From: Sambucus nigra | Taxonomy: Eukaryota > Streptophyta > Magnoliopsida > Dipsacales > Adoxaceae | DNA: 64,000 nucleotides | Assembly (NCBI GenBank): GCA_949130495.1 | Contig: OX422211.1 | Coordinates: forward strand, 333,654,504-333,718,503 | Direction of reading: 5' to 3' | Notes under the pieces: generated by a model | The model's input: only the letters and a program-made list of their open reading frames with translations | Told to the model about the DNA's origin: nothing | Database searches by the model: none | Position numbers and translations under genes: made by a program | In this document: in pieces, positions 47,401 to 58,440 of the stretch | Layout: every line of letters starts with the position of its first letter | Position numbering within the stretch: position 1 is the first letter of the stretch

Positions 47401-48137
47401 CCTAAGTGTAGAAATAAGCAAATTACCATCGTACTCTCAAACCGGGACACCCGCGGCTGCGGGATCAGTTCCTATGAGTTACGTTGGTCCTGTGGGAGGT
47501 GTTGGTGCCACCCACGGGGCTGTTTCGAGTTTTCACCCTCTAACGCCATGTTTTTAATGCTTAGTGTAGAAATAAGCAAATTACCATCGTACTCTCAAAC
47601 CGGGACACCCGCGGCTGCGGGGTCAGTTCCTACGAGTTACGTTGGTCCCGTGGGAGGTGTTGGTGCCACCCACGGGGCCGTTCGGGGGCTGTTTCGAGTA
47701 TTCACCCTCTAATGCCGTGTTTTCAAGCCTAAGTGTAAAAATAAGCAAATTACCGTCGTACTCTCAAACCGAGACACCCGCGGCTGCGGGGTCAGTTCCT
47801 ACGAGTTACATTGGTCCCGTGGGACGTGTTGGAGCCCTCCACGGGGCCGTTCGGGGGTTGTTTTGAGTTTTCACCCTCTAACGCCATGTTTTCAAGCCTA
47901 AGTGTAGAAATAAGCAAATTACCGTCGTACTCTCAAACCGGGACACCCGCGGCTGCGGGGTCAGTTCCTATGAGTTACGTTGGTCCTGTGGGAGGTGTTG
48001 GTGCCACCCACGGGGCTGTTTCGAGTTTTCACCCTCTAACGCCATGTTTTTAAGCCTTAGTGTAGAAATAAGCAAATTACCATCGTACTCTCAAACCGGG
48101 ACACCCGCGGCTGCGGGGTCAGTTCCTACGAGTTACG
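44495..48137. repeat. HOR unit H, copy 1: 22 monomers, 3643 bp
   Basis: Monomer order matches 48138-51443 at +3643, and at +3633 after 45153 because the monomer at 44985 is 168 bp here and 158 bp in copy 2. Contents in order: two tetramer members, a 153-bp deletion monomer (44664), two 'ccgttaggggctg' monomers with 'tttctccctc', F-type monomers (45322-46144), the five-monomer FK-to-gatacc run (46314-47146) and tetramer parts. At 47811 one dimer (about 337 bp) present in copy 2 is missing. Confidence 0.88.
44664..44816. repeat. 153-bp monomer with a 16-bp deletion
   Basis: The stretch from 'caaaccgggacaccc' to 'gcggggtcag' is shortened to 'caaacccggggtcag'. The deletion takes out the left arm and loop of the cccgca/tgcggg hairpin and leaves part of the right arm. 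The identical junction occurs at 48307-48459 and nowhere else I found, so it is a private marker of unit H and of its duplication. Confidence 0.88.
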
Positions 48138-51100
48138 TTGGTCCCGTGGGAGGTGTTGGTGCCACCCACGGGGCCGTTCGGGGGCTGTTTCGAGTATTCA
48201 CCCTCTAACGCCGTGTTTTCAAGCCTAAGTGTAGAAATAAGCAAATTACCGTCGTACTCTCAAACCGAGACACCCGCGGCTGCGGGGTCAGTTCCTACGA
48301 GTAACGTTGGTCCCGTGGGACGTGTTGGTGCCCTCCACAGGGCCGTTCGGGGGTTGTTTCGAGTTTTCACCCTCTAACGCCATGTTTTCAAGCCTAAGTG
48401 TAGAAATAAGAAAATTACCGTCGTACTCTCAAACCCGGGGTCAGTTCCTACGAGTTACGTTGGTCCCGTGGGAGGTGTTGGTGCCACCCACGGGGCCGTT
48501 AGGGGCTGTTTCGAGTTTTCTCCCTCTAACGCCATGTTTTCAAGCCTAAGTGTAGAAATAAGCAAATTACCGTCGTACTCTCAAACCGGGACACCCGCGG
48601 CTGCGGGGTCAGTTCCTATGAGTTACGTTGGTCCCGTTGGAGGTGTTGGTGCCACCCACGGGGCTGTTTCGAGTTTCCACCCTCTAACGCCATGTTTTCA
48701 AGCCGAAGTGTAGAAATAAGCAAATTACCGTCGTACTCTCAAACCGGGACACCTGCAGCTGCGGGGTCAGTTCCTAAGAGTTACGTTGGTCCCGTGGGAG
48801 GTGTTGGTACCACCCACGGGGCCATTCGGGGGCTGTTTCGAGTTTTCACCCTCTAACGCCATGTTTTCAAGCCTAAGTGTACAAATAAGCAAATTACCGT
48901 CGTACTCTCAAACTGGGACACCCGCGGCTGCGGGGTCAGTTCCTACGAGTTACGTTGGTCCCGTGGGAGGTGTTGGTGCCACTCACGGGGCCGTTCGGGG
49001 GCTGTTTCGAGTTTTCACCCTCTAACGCCATGTTTTCAAGCCTAAGTGTAGAAATAAGCAAATTACCGTCGTACTCTCAAACCGGGACACCAGCGGCTGC
49101 GGGGTCAGTTCCTATGAGTTACGTTGGTCCCGTGGGAGGTGTTAGTGCCACCCACGGGGCTGTTTCGAGTTTTCACCCTCTAACGCCATGTTTTCAAGCC
49201 TAAGTGTAGAAATAAGAAAATTACCATTGTACTCTCAAACCGGGACACCCGCGACTGCGGGGTCAGTTCCTACGAGTTACGTTGGTCCTGTGGGAGGTGT
49301 TGGTACCACCCACGGGGCCGTTCGGAGGCTGTTTCCAGTTTTCACCCTCTAACGCCATGTTTTCAAGCCTAAGTGTAGAAATAAGCAAATTACCGTCGTA
49401 CTCTCAAACCGGGACACCCGCGGCTGCGGGGTTAGTTCCTATGAGTTACGTTGGTCCTGTCGGAGGTGTTGGTGCCACCCACGGGGCGGTTTCGAGTTTT
49501 CACCCTCTAACGCCATGTTTTCAAGCCTTAGTGTAGAAATAAGCAAATTACCGTCGTACTCTCAAACCGGGACACCCGCGGCTGCGGGGTCCATTCCTAA
49601 GAGTTACGTTGGTCCCGTGGGAGGTGTTGGTGCCACCCACGGGGCCGTTCGGGGGCTGTTTCGAGTTTTCACCCTCTAACGCCGTGTTTTCAAGCCTAAG
49701 TGTAGAAATAAGCAAATTACCGTCATACTCTCAAACCGAAACACCCGCGGCAGCAGTGTCAGATCCTACGAGTTACGTTGGTCCCGTGGGAGGTGTTGGT
49801 GCCACCCACGAGGCCGTTCGGGGGTTGTTTCGAGTTTTCACCCTCTAACGCCATGTTTTCAAGCCTAAGTGTAGAAATAAGCAAATTACCGTCGTACTCT
49901 CAAACCGGGACACCCGCGGCTGCGGGGTCAGTTCCTATGAGTTACGTTGGTCCCGTGGGAGGTGTTGGTGCCACCCACGGGGCCGTTCGGGGGCTGTTTC
50001 GAGTTTTCACCCTCTAACGCCATGTTTTCAAGCCTAAGTGTAGAAATAAGCAAATTACCGTCGTACTCTCAAACCGAGACACCCGCGGCTGCGGGGTCAG
50101 TTCCTACGAGTTACGTTGGTCTCGTGGGAGGTGTTGGTGCCACCCACGGGGCCGTTCGGGGGTTGTTTCAAGTTTTCACCCTCTAACGCCAGGTTTCCAA
50201 GCCTAAGTGTACAAATAAGAAAATTACCATCGTACTCTCAAACCGGGACACCCGCGGTTGCGGGGTCTGTTCCTACGAGTTACGTTGGTCCCGTGGGAGG
50301 TGTTGGTGCCACCCACGGGGCCGTTCGGGGGCTGTTTCGAGTTTTCACCCTCTAACGCCATTTTTTCAATCCTAAGTGTAGAAATAAGCAAATTATCGTC
50401 GTACTCTCAAACCGGGACACCCGCGGCTGCGGGGTCAGTTCCTATGAGTTACGTTGGTCCTGTGGGAGGTCTTGGTGCCACCCACGGGGCTGTTTCGAGT
50501 TTTCACCCTCTTACGCCATCTTTTAAGTCTTAGTGTAGAAATAAGCAAATTACCGTCGTACGCTCAAACCGGGACACCCGCGGCTGCGGGGTCAGTTCCT
50601 ACGAGTTACGTTGGTCCCGTGGGAGGTGTTGGTGATACCCACGGGGCCGTTCGGGGGCTGTTTCGAGTTTTCACCCTCTAACGCCGTGTTTTCAAGCCTA
50701 AGTGTAGAAATAAGCAAATTACCGTCGTACTCTCAAACCGAGACACCCGCGGCTGCGGGGTCAGTTCCTACGAGTTACGTTGGTCCTGTGGGACGTGTTG
50801 GTGCCCTCCACGGGGCCGTTCGGGGGTTGTTTCAAGTTTTCACCCTCTAACGCCATGTTTTCAAGCCTAAGTGTAGAAATAAGCAAATTACCATCGTACT
50901 CTCAAACCGGGACACCCGCAGTTGCCGAGTCAGTTCCTACGAGTTACGTTGGTCCCGTGAGAGGTGTTGGTGCCACCCACGGGGCCGTTCGGTGCTGTTT
51001 CGAGTTTTCACCCTCTAACGCCATGTTTTCAAGCCTAAGTGTAGAAATAAGCAAATTACCATCGTACTCTCAAACCGGGACACCCGCGGCTGCGGGATCA

Positions 51101-51443
51101 GTTCCTATGAGTTACGTTGGTCCTGTGGGAGGTGTTGGTGCCACCCACGGGGCTGTTTCGAGTTTTCACCCTCTAACGCCATGTTTTTAATCCTTAGTGT
51201 AGAAATAAGCAAATTACCATCGTACTCTCAAACCGGGACACCCGCGGCTGCGGGGTCAGTTCCTACGAGTTACGTTGGTCCCGTGGGAGGTGTTGGTGCC
51301 ACCCACGGGGCCGTTCGGGGGCTGTTTCGAGTATTCACCCTCTAATGCCGTGTTTTCAAGCCTAAGTGTAGAAATAAGCAAATTACCGTCGTACTCTCAA
51401 ACCGAGACACCCGCAGCTGCGGGGTCAGTTCCTACGAGTTACA
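48138..51443. repeat. HOR unit H, copy 2
   Basis: This repeats copy 1 over 20 monomers with scattered substitutions such as 'gttagtgcc' (49141), 'ggtccattcctaag' (49590), 'gaggtcttggtgcc' (50467), 'ccattttttcaatcc' (50359) and 'ttcggtgctg' (50990). From 51444 on it retains a dimer absent from copy 1 and passes into 12-mer-like monomers. The shared 153-bp monomer at 48307 shows that both copies descend from one founder that already carried the deletion. Confidence 0.88.
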
Positions 51444-51938
51444 TTGGTCCCGTGGGACGTGTTGGTGCCCTCCACGGGGCCGTTCGGGGGTTGTTTTGAG
51501 TTTTCACCCTCTAACGCCATGTTTTCAAGCCTAAGTGTAGAAATAAGCAAATTACCGTCGTACTCTCAAACCGGGACTCCCGCAGTTGCGGGGTCAGTTC
51601 CTACGAGTTACGTTGGTCCCGTGGGAGGTGTTGGTGCCACCCACGCGGCCGTTCGGGGCTGTTTCGAGTTTTCACCCTCTAACGCCATGTTTTCAAGCCT
51701 AAGTGTAGAAATAAGCAAATTACCGTCGTACTCTCAAACCGAGACACCCGCGGCTGCGGGGTCAGTTCTTATGAGTTACGTTGGTCCCGTGGGAGGTGTT
51801 GGTGCCACCCACGGGGCTGTTTCGAGTTTTCACCCTCTAACGCCATGTTTTCAAGCCTAAGTGTAGAAATAAGCAAATTACCGTCGTAGTCTCAAACCGG
51901 GACACCCGCGGCTGCGGGGTCAGTTCCTACGAGTTACG
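51444..51938. repeat. 12-mer-like segment at the H/I joint
   Basis: Three monomers (51444, 51613, 51781) carry G-unit markers in the G order: 'gacgtgttggtgccctcc' with 'gggttgttttgag', 'gactcccgcagttgc', and 'cacgcggccgttcgg'. They correspond to 37697-38191. With the tetramer monomers before them (51117, 51275) they form a partial G copy about 10 kb to the right of the main G array. Confidence 0.82.
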
Positions 51939-54772
51939 TTGGTCCCGTGGGAGGTGTTGGTGCCACCCACGGGGCCGTTCGGGGATGTTTCGAGTTTTCA
52001 CCCTCTAACGCCATGTTTTCAAGACTAAGTGTAGAAATAAGCAAATTACCGTCATACTCTCAAACCGAAACACCCGCGGCAGCAGTGTCAGATCCTACGA
52101 GTTACGTTGGTCCCGTGGGAGGTGTTGGTGCCACCCACGGGGCCGTTCGGTGGTTGTTTCGAGTTTTCACCCTCTAACGCCATGTTTTCAAGCCTAAGTG
52201 TAGAAATAAGCAAATTACCGTCGTATTCTCAAACCGGGACACCCGCGGCTGCGGGGTCAGTTCCTACGAGTTACGTTGGTCCCGTGGGAGGTGTTGGTGC
52301 CACCCACGGAGCCGTTCGGGGGCTGTTTCGTGTATTCACCCTCTAACGCCGTGTTTTCAAGCCTAAGTGTAGAAATAAGCAAATTACCGTCGTACTCTCA
52401 AACCGAGACACCCGCGGCTGCGGGGTCAGTTCCTACGACTTACATTGGTCCCGTGGGACGTGTTGGTGCCCTCCACGGGGCAGTTCGGGGGTTGTTTCGA
52501 GTTTTCACCCTCTAACGCCATGTTTTCAAGCCTAAGTGTAGAAATAAGCAAATTACCGTCGTACTCTCAAACCGGGACACCCGCAGTTGCGGGGTCAGTT
52601 CCTACGAGTTACGTTGGTCCCGTGGGAGGTGTTGGTGCCACCCACGCGGGCGTTCGGGGCTGTTTCGAGTTTTCACCCTCTAACGCCATGATTTCAAGCC
52701 TAAGTGTAAAAATAAGCAAATTATCATCGTACTCTCAAACCGGGACACCCGCGGCTGCGGGGTCAGTTCCTATGAGTTACGTTGGTCCCGTGGGAGGTGT
52801 TGGTGCCACCCACGAGGCTGTTTCGAGTTTTCACCCTCTAACGCCATGTTTTTAAGTCTTAGTGTAGAAATTAGCAAATTACCGTCGTACTCTTAAACCG
52901 GGACACCCGCGGCTGCGGGGTCCGTTCCTAAGAGTTACGTTGGTCCCGTGGGAGGTGTTGGTGCCACCCACGGGGCCGTTCGGGGGCTGTTTTGAGTTTT
53001 CACCCTCTAACGCCGTATTTCAAGCCTAAGTGTAGAAATAAGCAAATTACCGTCATACTCTCAAACCGAAACACCCGCGGCAGCAGTGTCAGATCCTACG
53101 AGTTACGTTGGTCCCGTGGGAGGTGTTGGTGCCACCCACGGGGCCGTTCGGGGGTTGTTTCGAGTTTTCACCCTCTAACGCCATGTTTTCAAGCCTAAGT
53201 GTAGAAATAAGCAAATTACCGTCGTACTCTCAAACCGGGACACCCGCAGTTGCGGGGTTAGTTCCTACGAGTTACGTTGGTCCCGTGGGAGGTGTTGTTG
53301 CCACCCACGGGGCCGTTCGGGGGCTGTTTCGAGTTTTCACCCTCTAACGCCATGTTTTCAAGCCTAAGTGTAGAAATAAGCAAATTACCGTCGTACTCTC
53401 AAACCGGGACACCCGCGGCTGTTGGGTCAGTACCTATGAGTTACGTTGGTCCCGTGGGAGGTGTTGGTGCCACCCACGGGGCTGTTTCGAGTTTTCACCC
53501 TCTAACGCCATCTTTTAAGTCTTAGTGTAGAAATAAGCAAATTACCGTCGTACGCTCAAACCGGGACACCCGCGGCTGCGGGGTCAGTTCCTACGAGTTA
53601 CGTTGGTCCCGTGGGAGGTGTTGGTGATACCCACGGGGCCGTTCGGGGGCTGTTTCGAGTTTTCACCCTCTAACGCCGTGTTTTCAAGCCTAAGTGTAGA
53701 AATAAGCAAATTACCATCGTACTCTCAAACCGAGACACCCGCGGCTGCGGGGTCAGTTCCTACGAGTTACGTTGGTCCTGTGGGACGTGTTGGTGCCCTC
53801 CACGGGGCCGTTCGGGGGTTGTTTCAAGTTTTCACCCTCTAACGCCATGTTTTCAAGCCTAAGTGTAGAAATAAGCAAATTACCATCGTACTCTCAAACC
53901 GGGACACCCGCAGTTGCCGAGTCAGTTCCTACGAGTTACGTTGGTCCCGTGAGAGGTGTTGGTGCCACCCACGGGGCCGTTCGGTGCTGTTTCGAGTTTT
54001 CACCCTCTAACGCCATGTTTTCAAGCCTAAGTGTAGAAATAAGCAAATTACCATCGTACTCTCAAACCGGGACACCCGCGGCTGCGGGATCAGTTCCTAT
54101 GAGTTACGTTGGTCCTGTGGGAGGTGTTGGTGCCACCCACGGGGCTGTTTCGAGTTTTCACCCTCTAACGCCATGTTTTTAATCCTTAGTGTAGAAATAA
54201 GCAAATTACCATCGTAGTCTCAAACCGGGACACCCGCGGCTGCGGGGTCAGTTCCTACGAGTTACGTTGGTCCCGTGGGAGGTGTTGGTGCCACCCACGG
54301 GGCCGTTCGGGGATGTTTCGAGTTTTCACCCTCTAACGCCATGTTTTCAAGCCTAAGTGTAGAAATAAGCAAATTACCGTCATACTCTCAAACCGAAACA
54401 CCCGCGGCAGCAGTGTCAGATCCTACGAGTTACGTTGGTCCCGTGGGAGGTGTTGGTGCCACCCACGGGGCCGTTCGGTGGTTGTTTCGAGTTTTCACCC
54501 TCTAACGCCATGTTTTCAAGCCTAAGTGTAGAAATAAGCAAATTACCGTCGTATTCTCAAACCGGGACACCCGCGGCTGCGGGGTCAGTTCCTACGAGTT
54601 ACGTTGGTCCCGTGGGAGGTGTTGGTGCCACCCACGGAGCCGTTCGGGGGTTGTTTCGATTTTTCACCCTCTAACGCCATGTTTTCAAGCCTAAGTGTAG
54701 AAATAAGCAAATTACCGTCGTAGTCTCAAACCGGGACACCCGCGGCTGCGGGGTCAGTTCCTACGAGTTACG
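51939..54772. repeat. HOR unit I, copy 1: 17 monomers, 2834 bp
   Basis: It starts with a 'ccgttcggggatg' monomer whose rear is the 'gcagcagtgtcagatcc' type, then 'ccgttcggtggttg' (52107), 'cgtgtattcaccc' (52276), a tetramer-like run with 'ggggcagttcgg', 'cacgcgggcg' and 'ccatgatttcaagcc', and F-type monomers from 52940. The 53603-54266 part copies unit H (50611-51274, offset 2992). At 53014 'cgccgtatttc' is one base shorter than 'cgccgtgttttc' in copy 2. Confidence 0.87.
54267..54772. repeat. 506-bp trimer duplicated in tandem
   Basis: Monomers 54267, 54435 and 54604 repeat at 54773, 54941 and 55110 (+506). The third member is a hybrid. Its front has 'cacggagccgttcgg', like 52276 and 55110, but its rear has 'gttgtttcgatttttc' and 'cgccatg' of a different type instead of 'cgtgtattc' and 'cgccgtg'. 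This marks the crossover point that produced the duplication. Confidence 0.85.
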
Positions 54773-56774
54773 TTGGTCCCGTGGGAGGTGTTGGTGCCAC
54801 CCACGGGGCCGTTCGGGGATGTTTCGAGTTTTCACCCTCTAACGCCATGTTTTCAAGCCTAAGTGTAGAAATAAGCAAATTACCGTCATACTCTCAAACC
54901 GAAACACCCGCGGCAGCAGTGTCAGATCCTACGAGTTACGTTGGTCCCGTGGGAGGTGTTGGTGCCACCCACGGGGCCGTTCGGTGGTTGTTTCGAGTTT
55001 TCACCCTCTAACGCCATGTTTTCAAGCCTAAGTGTAGAAATAAGCAAATTACCGTCGTATTCTCAAACCGGGACACCCGCGGCTGCGGGGTCAGTTCCTA
55101 CGAGTTACGTTGGTCCCGTGGGAGGTGTTGGTGCCACCCACGGAGCCGTTCGGGGGCTGTTTCGTGTATTCACCCTCTAACGCCGTGTTTTCAAGCCTAA
55201 GTGTAGAAATAAGCAAATTACCGTCGTACTCTCAAACCGAGACACCCGCGGCTGCGGGGTCAGTTCCTACGACTTACATTGGTCCCGTGGGACGTGTTGG
55301 TGCCCTCCACGGGGCAGTTCGGGGGTTGTTTCGAGTTTTCACCCTCTAACGCCATGTTTTCAAGCCTAAGTGTAGAAATAAGCAAATTACCGTCGTACTC
55401 TCAAACCGGGACACCCGCAGTTGCGGGGTCAGTTCCTACGAGTTACGTTGGTCCCGTGGGAGGTGTTGGTGCCACCCACGCGGGCGTTCGGGGCTGTTTC
55501 GAGTTTTCACCCTCTAACGCCATGATTTCAAGCCTAAGTGTAAAAATAAGCAAATTATCATCGTACTCTCAAACCGGGACACCCGCGGCTGCGGGGTCAG
55601 TTCCTATGAGTTACGTTGGTCCCGTGGGAGGTGTTGGTGCCACCCACGAGGCTGTTTCGAGTTTTCACCCTCTAACGCCATGTTTTTAAGTCTTAGTGTA
55701 GAAATTAGCAAATTACCGTCGTACTCTTAAACCGGGACACCCGCGGCTGCGGGGTCCGTTCCTAAGAGTTACGTTGGTCCCGTGGGAGGTGTTGGTGCCA
55801 CCCACGGGGCCGTTCGGGGGCTGTTTTGAGTTTTCACCCTCTAACGCCGTGTTTTCAAGCCTAAGTGTAGAAATAAGCAAATTACCGTCATACTCTCAAA
55901 CCGAAACACCCGCGGCAGCAGTGTCAGATCCTACGAGTTACGTTGGTCCCGTGGGAGGTGTTGGTGCCACCCACGGGGCCGTTCGGGGGTTGTTTCGAGT
56001 TTTCACCCTCTAACGCCATGTTTTCAAGCCTAAGTGTAGAAATAAGCAAATTACCGTCGTACTCTCAAACCGGGACACCCGCAGTTGCGGGGTTAGTTCC
56101 TACGAGTTACGTTGGTCCCGTGGGAGGTGTTGTTGCCACCCACGGGGCCGTTCGGGGGCTGTTTCGAGTTTTCACCCTCTAACGCCATGTTTTCAAGCCT
56201 AAGTGTAGAAATAAGCAAATTACCGTCGTACTCTCAAACCGGGACACCCGCGGCTGTTGGGTCAGTACCTATGAGTTACGTTGGTCCCGTGGGAGGTGTT
56301 GGTGCCACCCACGGGGCTGTTTCGAGTTTTCACCCTCTAACGCCATCTTTTAAGTCTTAGTGTAGAAATAAGCAAATTACCGTCGTACGCTCAAACCGGG
56401 ACACCCGCGGCTGCGGGGTCAGTTCCTACGAGTTACGTTGGTCCCGTGGGAGGTGTTGGTGATACCCACGGGGCCGTTCGGGGGCTGTTTCGAGTTTTCA
56501 CCCTCTAACGCCGTGTTTTCAAGCCTAAGTGTAGAAATAAGCAAATTACCGTCGTACTCTCAAACCGAGACACCCGCGGCTGCGGGGTCAGTTCCTACGA
56601 GTTACGTTGGTCCTGTGGGACGTGTTGGTGCCCTCCACGGGGCCGTTCGGGGGTTGTTTCGAGTTTTCACCCTCTAACGCCATGTTTTCAAGCCTAAGTG
56701 TAGAAATAAGCAAATTACCATCGTACTCTCAAACTGGGACACCGCGGCTGCGGGGTCAGTTCCTATGAGTTACG
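54773..56774. repeat. HOR unit I, copy 2, truncated
   Basis: This follows 51939 onward at +2834 (+2835 after the 1-bp difference near 53014) for about 1.9 kb with very few differences. The match ends inside the monomer at 56607, where 'caaactgggacaccgcgg' (one C lost, 168 bp) leads into the 56775 cassette instead of the expected counterpart of 53941. Confidence 0.87.
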
Positions 56775-58440
56775 TTGGTCTCGTGGGAGGTGTTGGTGCC
56801 ACCCACGGGGCCGTTCGGGGGCTATTTCGAGTTTTCACCCTCTAACGCCATGTTTTCAAGCCAAAGTGTCAAAATAAGCAAATTACCGTCGTACTCTCAA
56901 AACAAGACACCCGCGGCAGTGGGGTCAGTTCCTACGAGTTACGTTGCTCCCGTGGGAGGTGTTGGTGCCACCCACGGGGCCGTTCGGGGGCTGTTTCGAG
57001 TTTTCATCCTCTAACGCCATGTTTTCAAGCCTAAGTGTAGAAATAAGCAAATTACCGTCGTACTCTCAAACCGAGACACCCGCGGCTGCGGAGTCAGTTC
57101 CTACGAGTTACGTTGGTCTCGTGGGAGGTGTTGGTGCCACCCACGGGGCCGTTCGGGGGTTGTTTCAAGTTTTCACCCTCTAACGCCAGGTTTCCAAGCC
57201 TAAGTGTACAAATAAGAAAATTACCATCGTACTCTCAAACCGGGACACCCGCGGTTGCGGGGTCTGTTCCTACGAGTTACGTTGGTCCCGTGGGAGGTGT
57301 TGGTGCCACCCGCGGGGCCGTTCGGGGGCTGTTTCGAGTTTTCACCCTCTAACGCCATGTTTTCAATCCTAAGTGTAGAAATAAGCAAATTATCGTCGTA
57401 CTCTCAAACCGGGACACCCGCGACTGCGGGGTCAGTTCCTATGAGTTACGTTGGTCCTGTGGGAGGTGTTGGTGCCACCCACGGGGCTGTTTCGAGTTTT
57501 CACCCTCTAACGCCATCTTTTAAGTCTTAGTGTAGAAATAAGCAAATTACCGTCGTACGCTCAAACCGGGACACCCGCGGCTGCGGGGTCAGTTCCTACG
57601 AGTTACGTTGGTCCCGTGGGAGGTGTTGGTGATACCCACGGGGCCGTTCGGGGGCTGTTTCGAGTTTTCACCCTCTAACGCCGTGTTTTCAAGCCTAAGT
57701 GTAGAAATAAGCAAATTACCGTCGTACTCTCAAACCGAGACACCCGCGGCTGCGGGGTCAGTTCCTACGAGTTACGTTGGTCCTGTGGGACGTGTTGGTG
57801 CCCTCCACGGGGCCGTTCGGGGGTTGTTTCGAGTTTTCACCCTCTAACGCCATGTTTTCAAGCCTAAGTGTAGAAATAAGCAAATTACCATCGTACTCTC
57901 AAACCGGGACACCCGCAGTTGCCGGGTCAGTTCCTACGAGTTACATTGGTCCCGTGGGAGGTGTTGGTGCCACCCACGGGGCCGTTCGTGGATGTTTCGA
58001 GTTTTCACCCTCTAACGCCATGTTTTCAAGCCTAAGTGTAGAAATAAGCAAATTACCGTCGTACTCTCAAACCGGGACACCCGCGGCTGCGGGGTCAGTT
58101 CCTATGAGTTACGTTGGTCCGGTGGGAGGTGTTGGTGCCACCCACGGGGCTGTTTCGAGTTTTCACCCTCTAACGCCATGTTTTTAAGCCTTAGTGTAGA
58201 AATAAGCAAATTACCATGGTATTCTCAAACCGGGACACCCGCGGCTGCGGGGTCAGTTCCTACGAGTTACGTTGGTCCCGTGGGAGGTGTTGGTGCCACC
58301 CACGGGGCCGTTCGGGGGCTGTTTCGAGTATTCACCCTCTAACGCCGTGTTTTCAAGCCTAAGTGTAGAAATAAGCCAATTACCGTCGTACTCTCAAACC
58401 GAGACACCCGCGGCTGCGGGGTCAGTTCCTACGAGTTACA

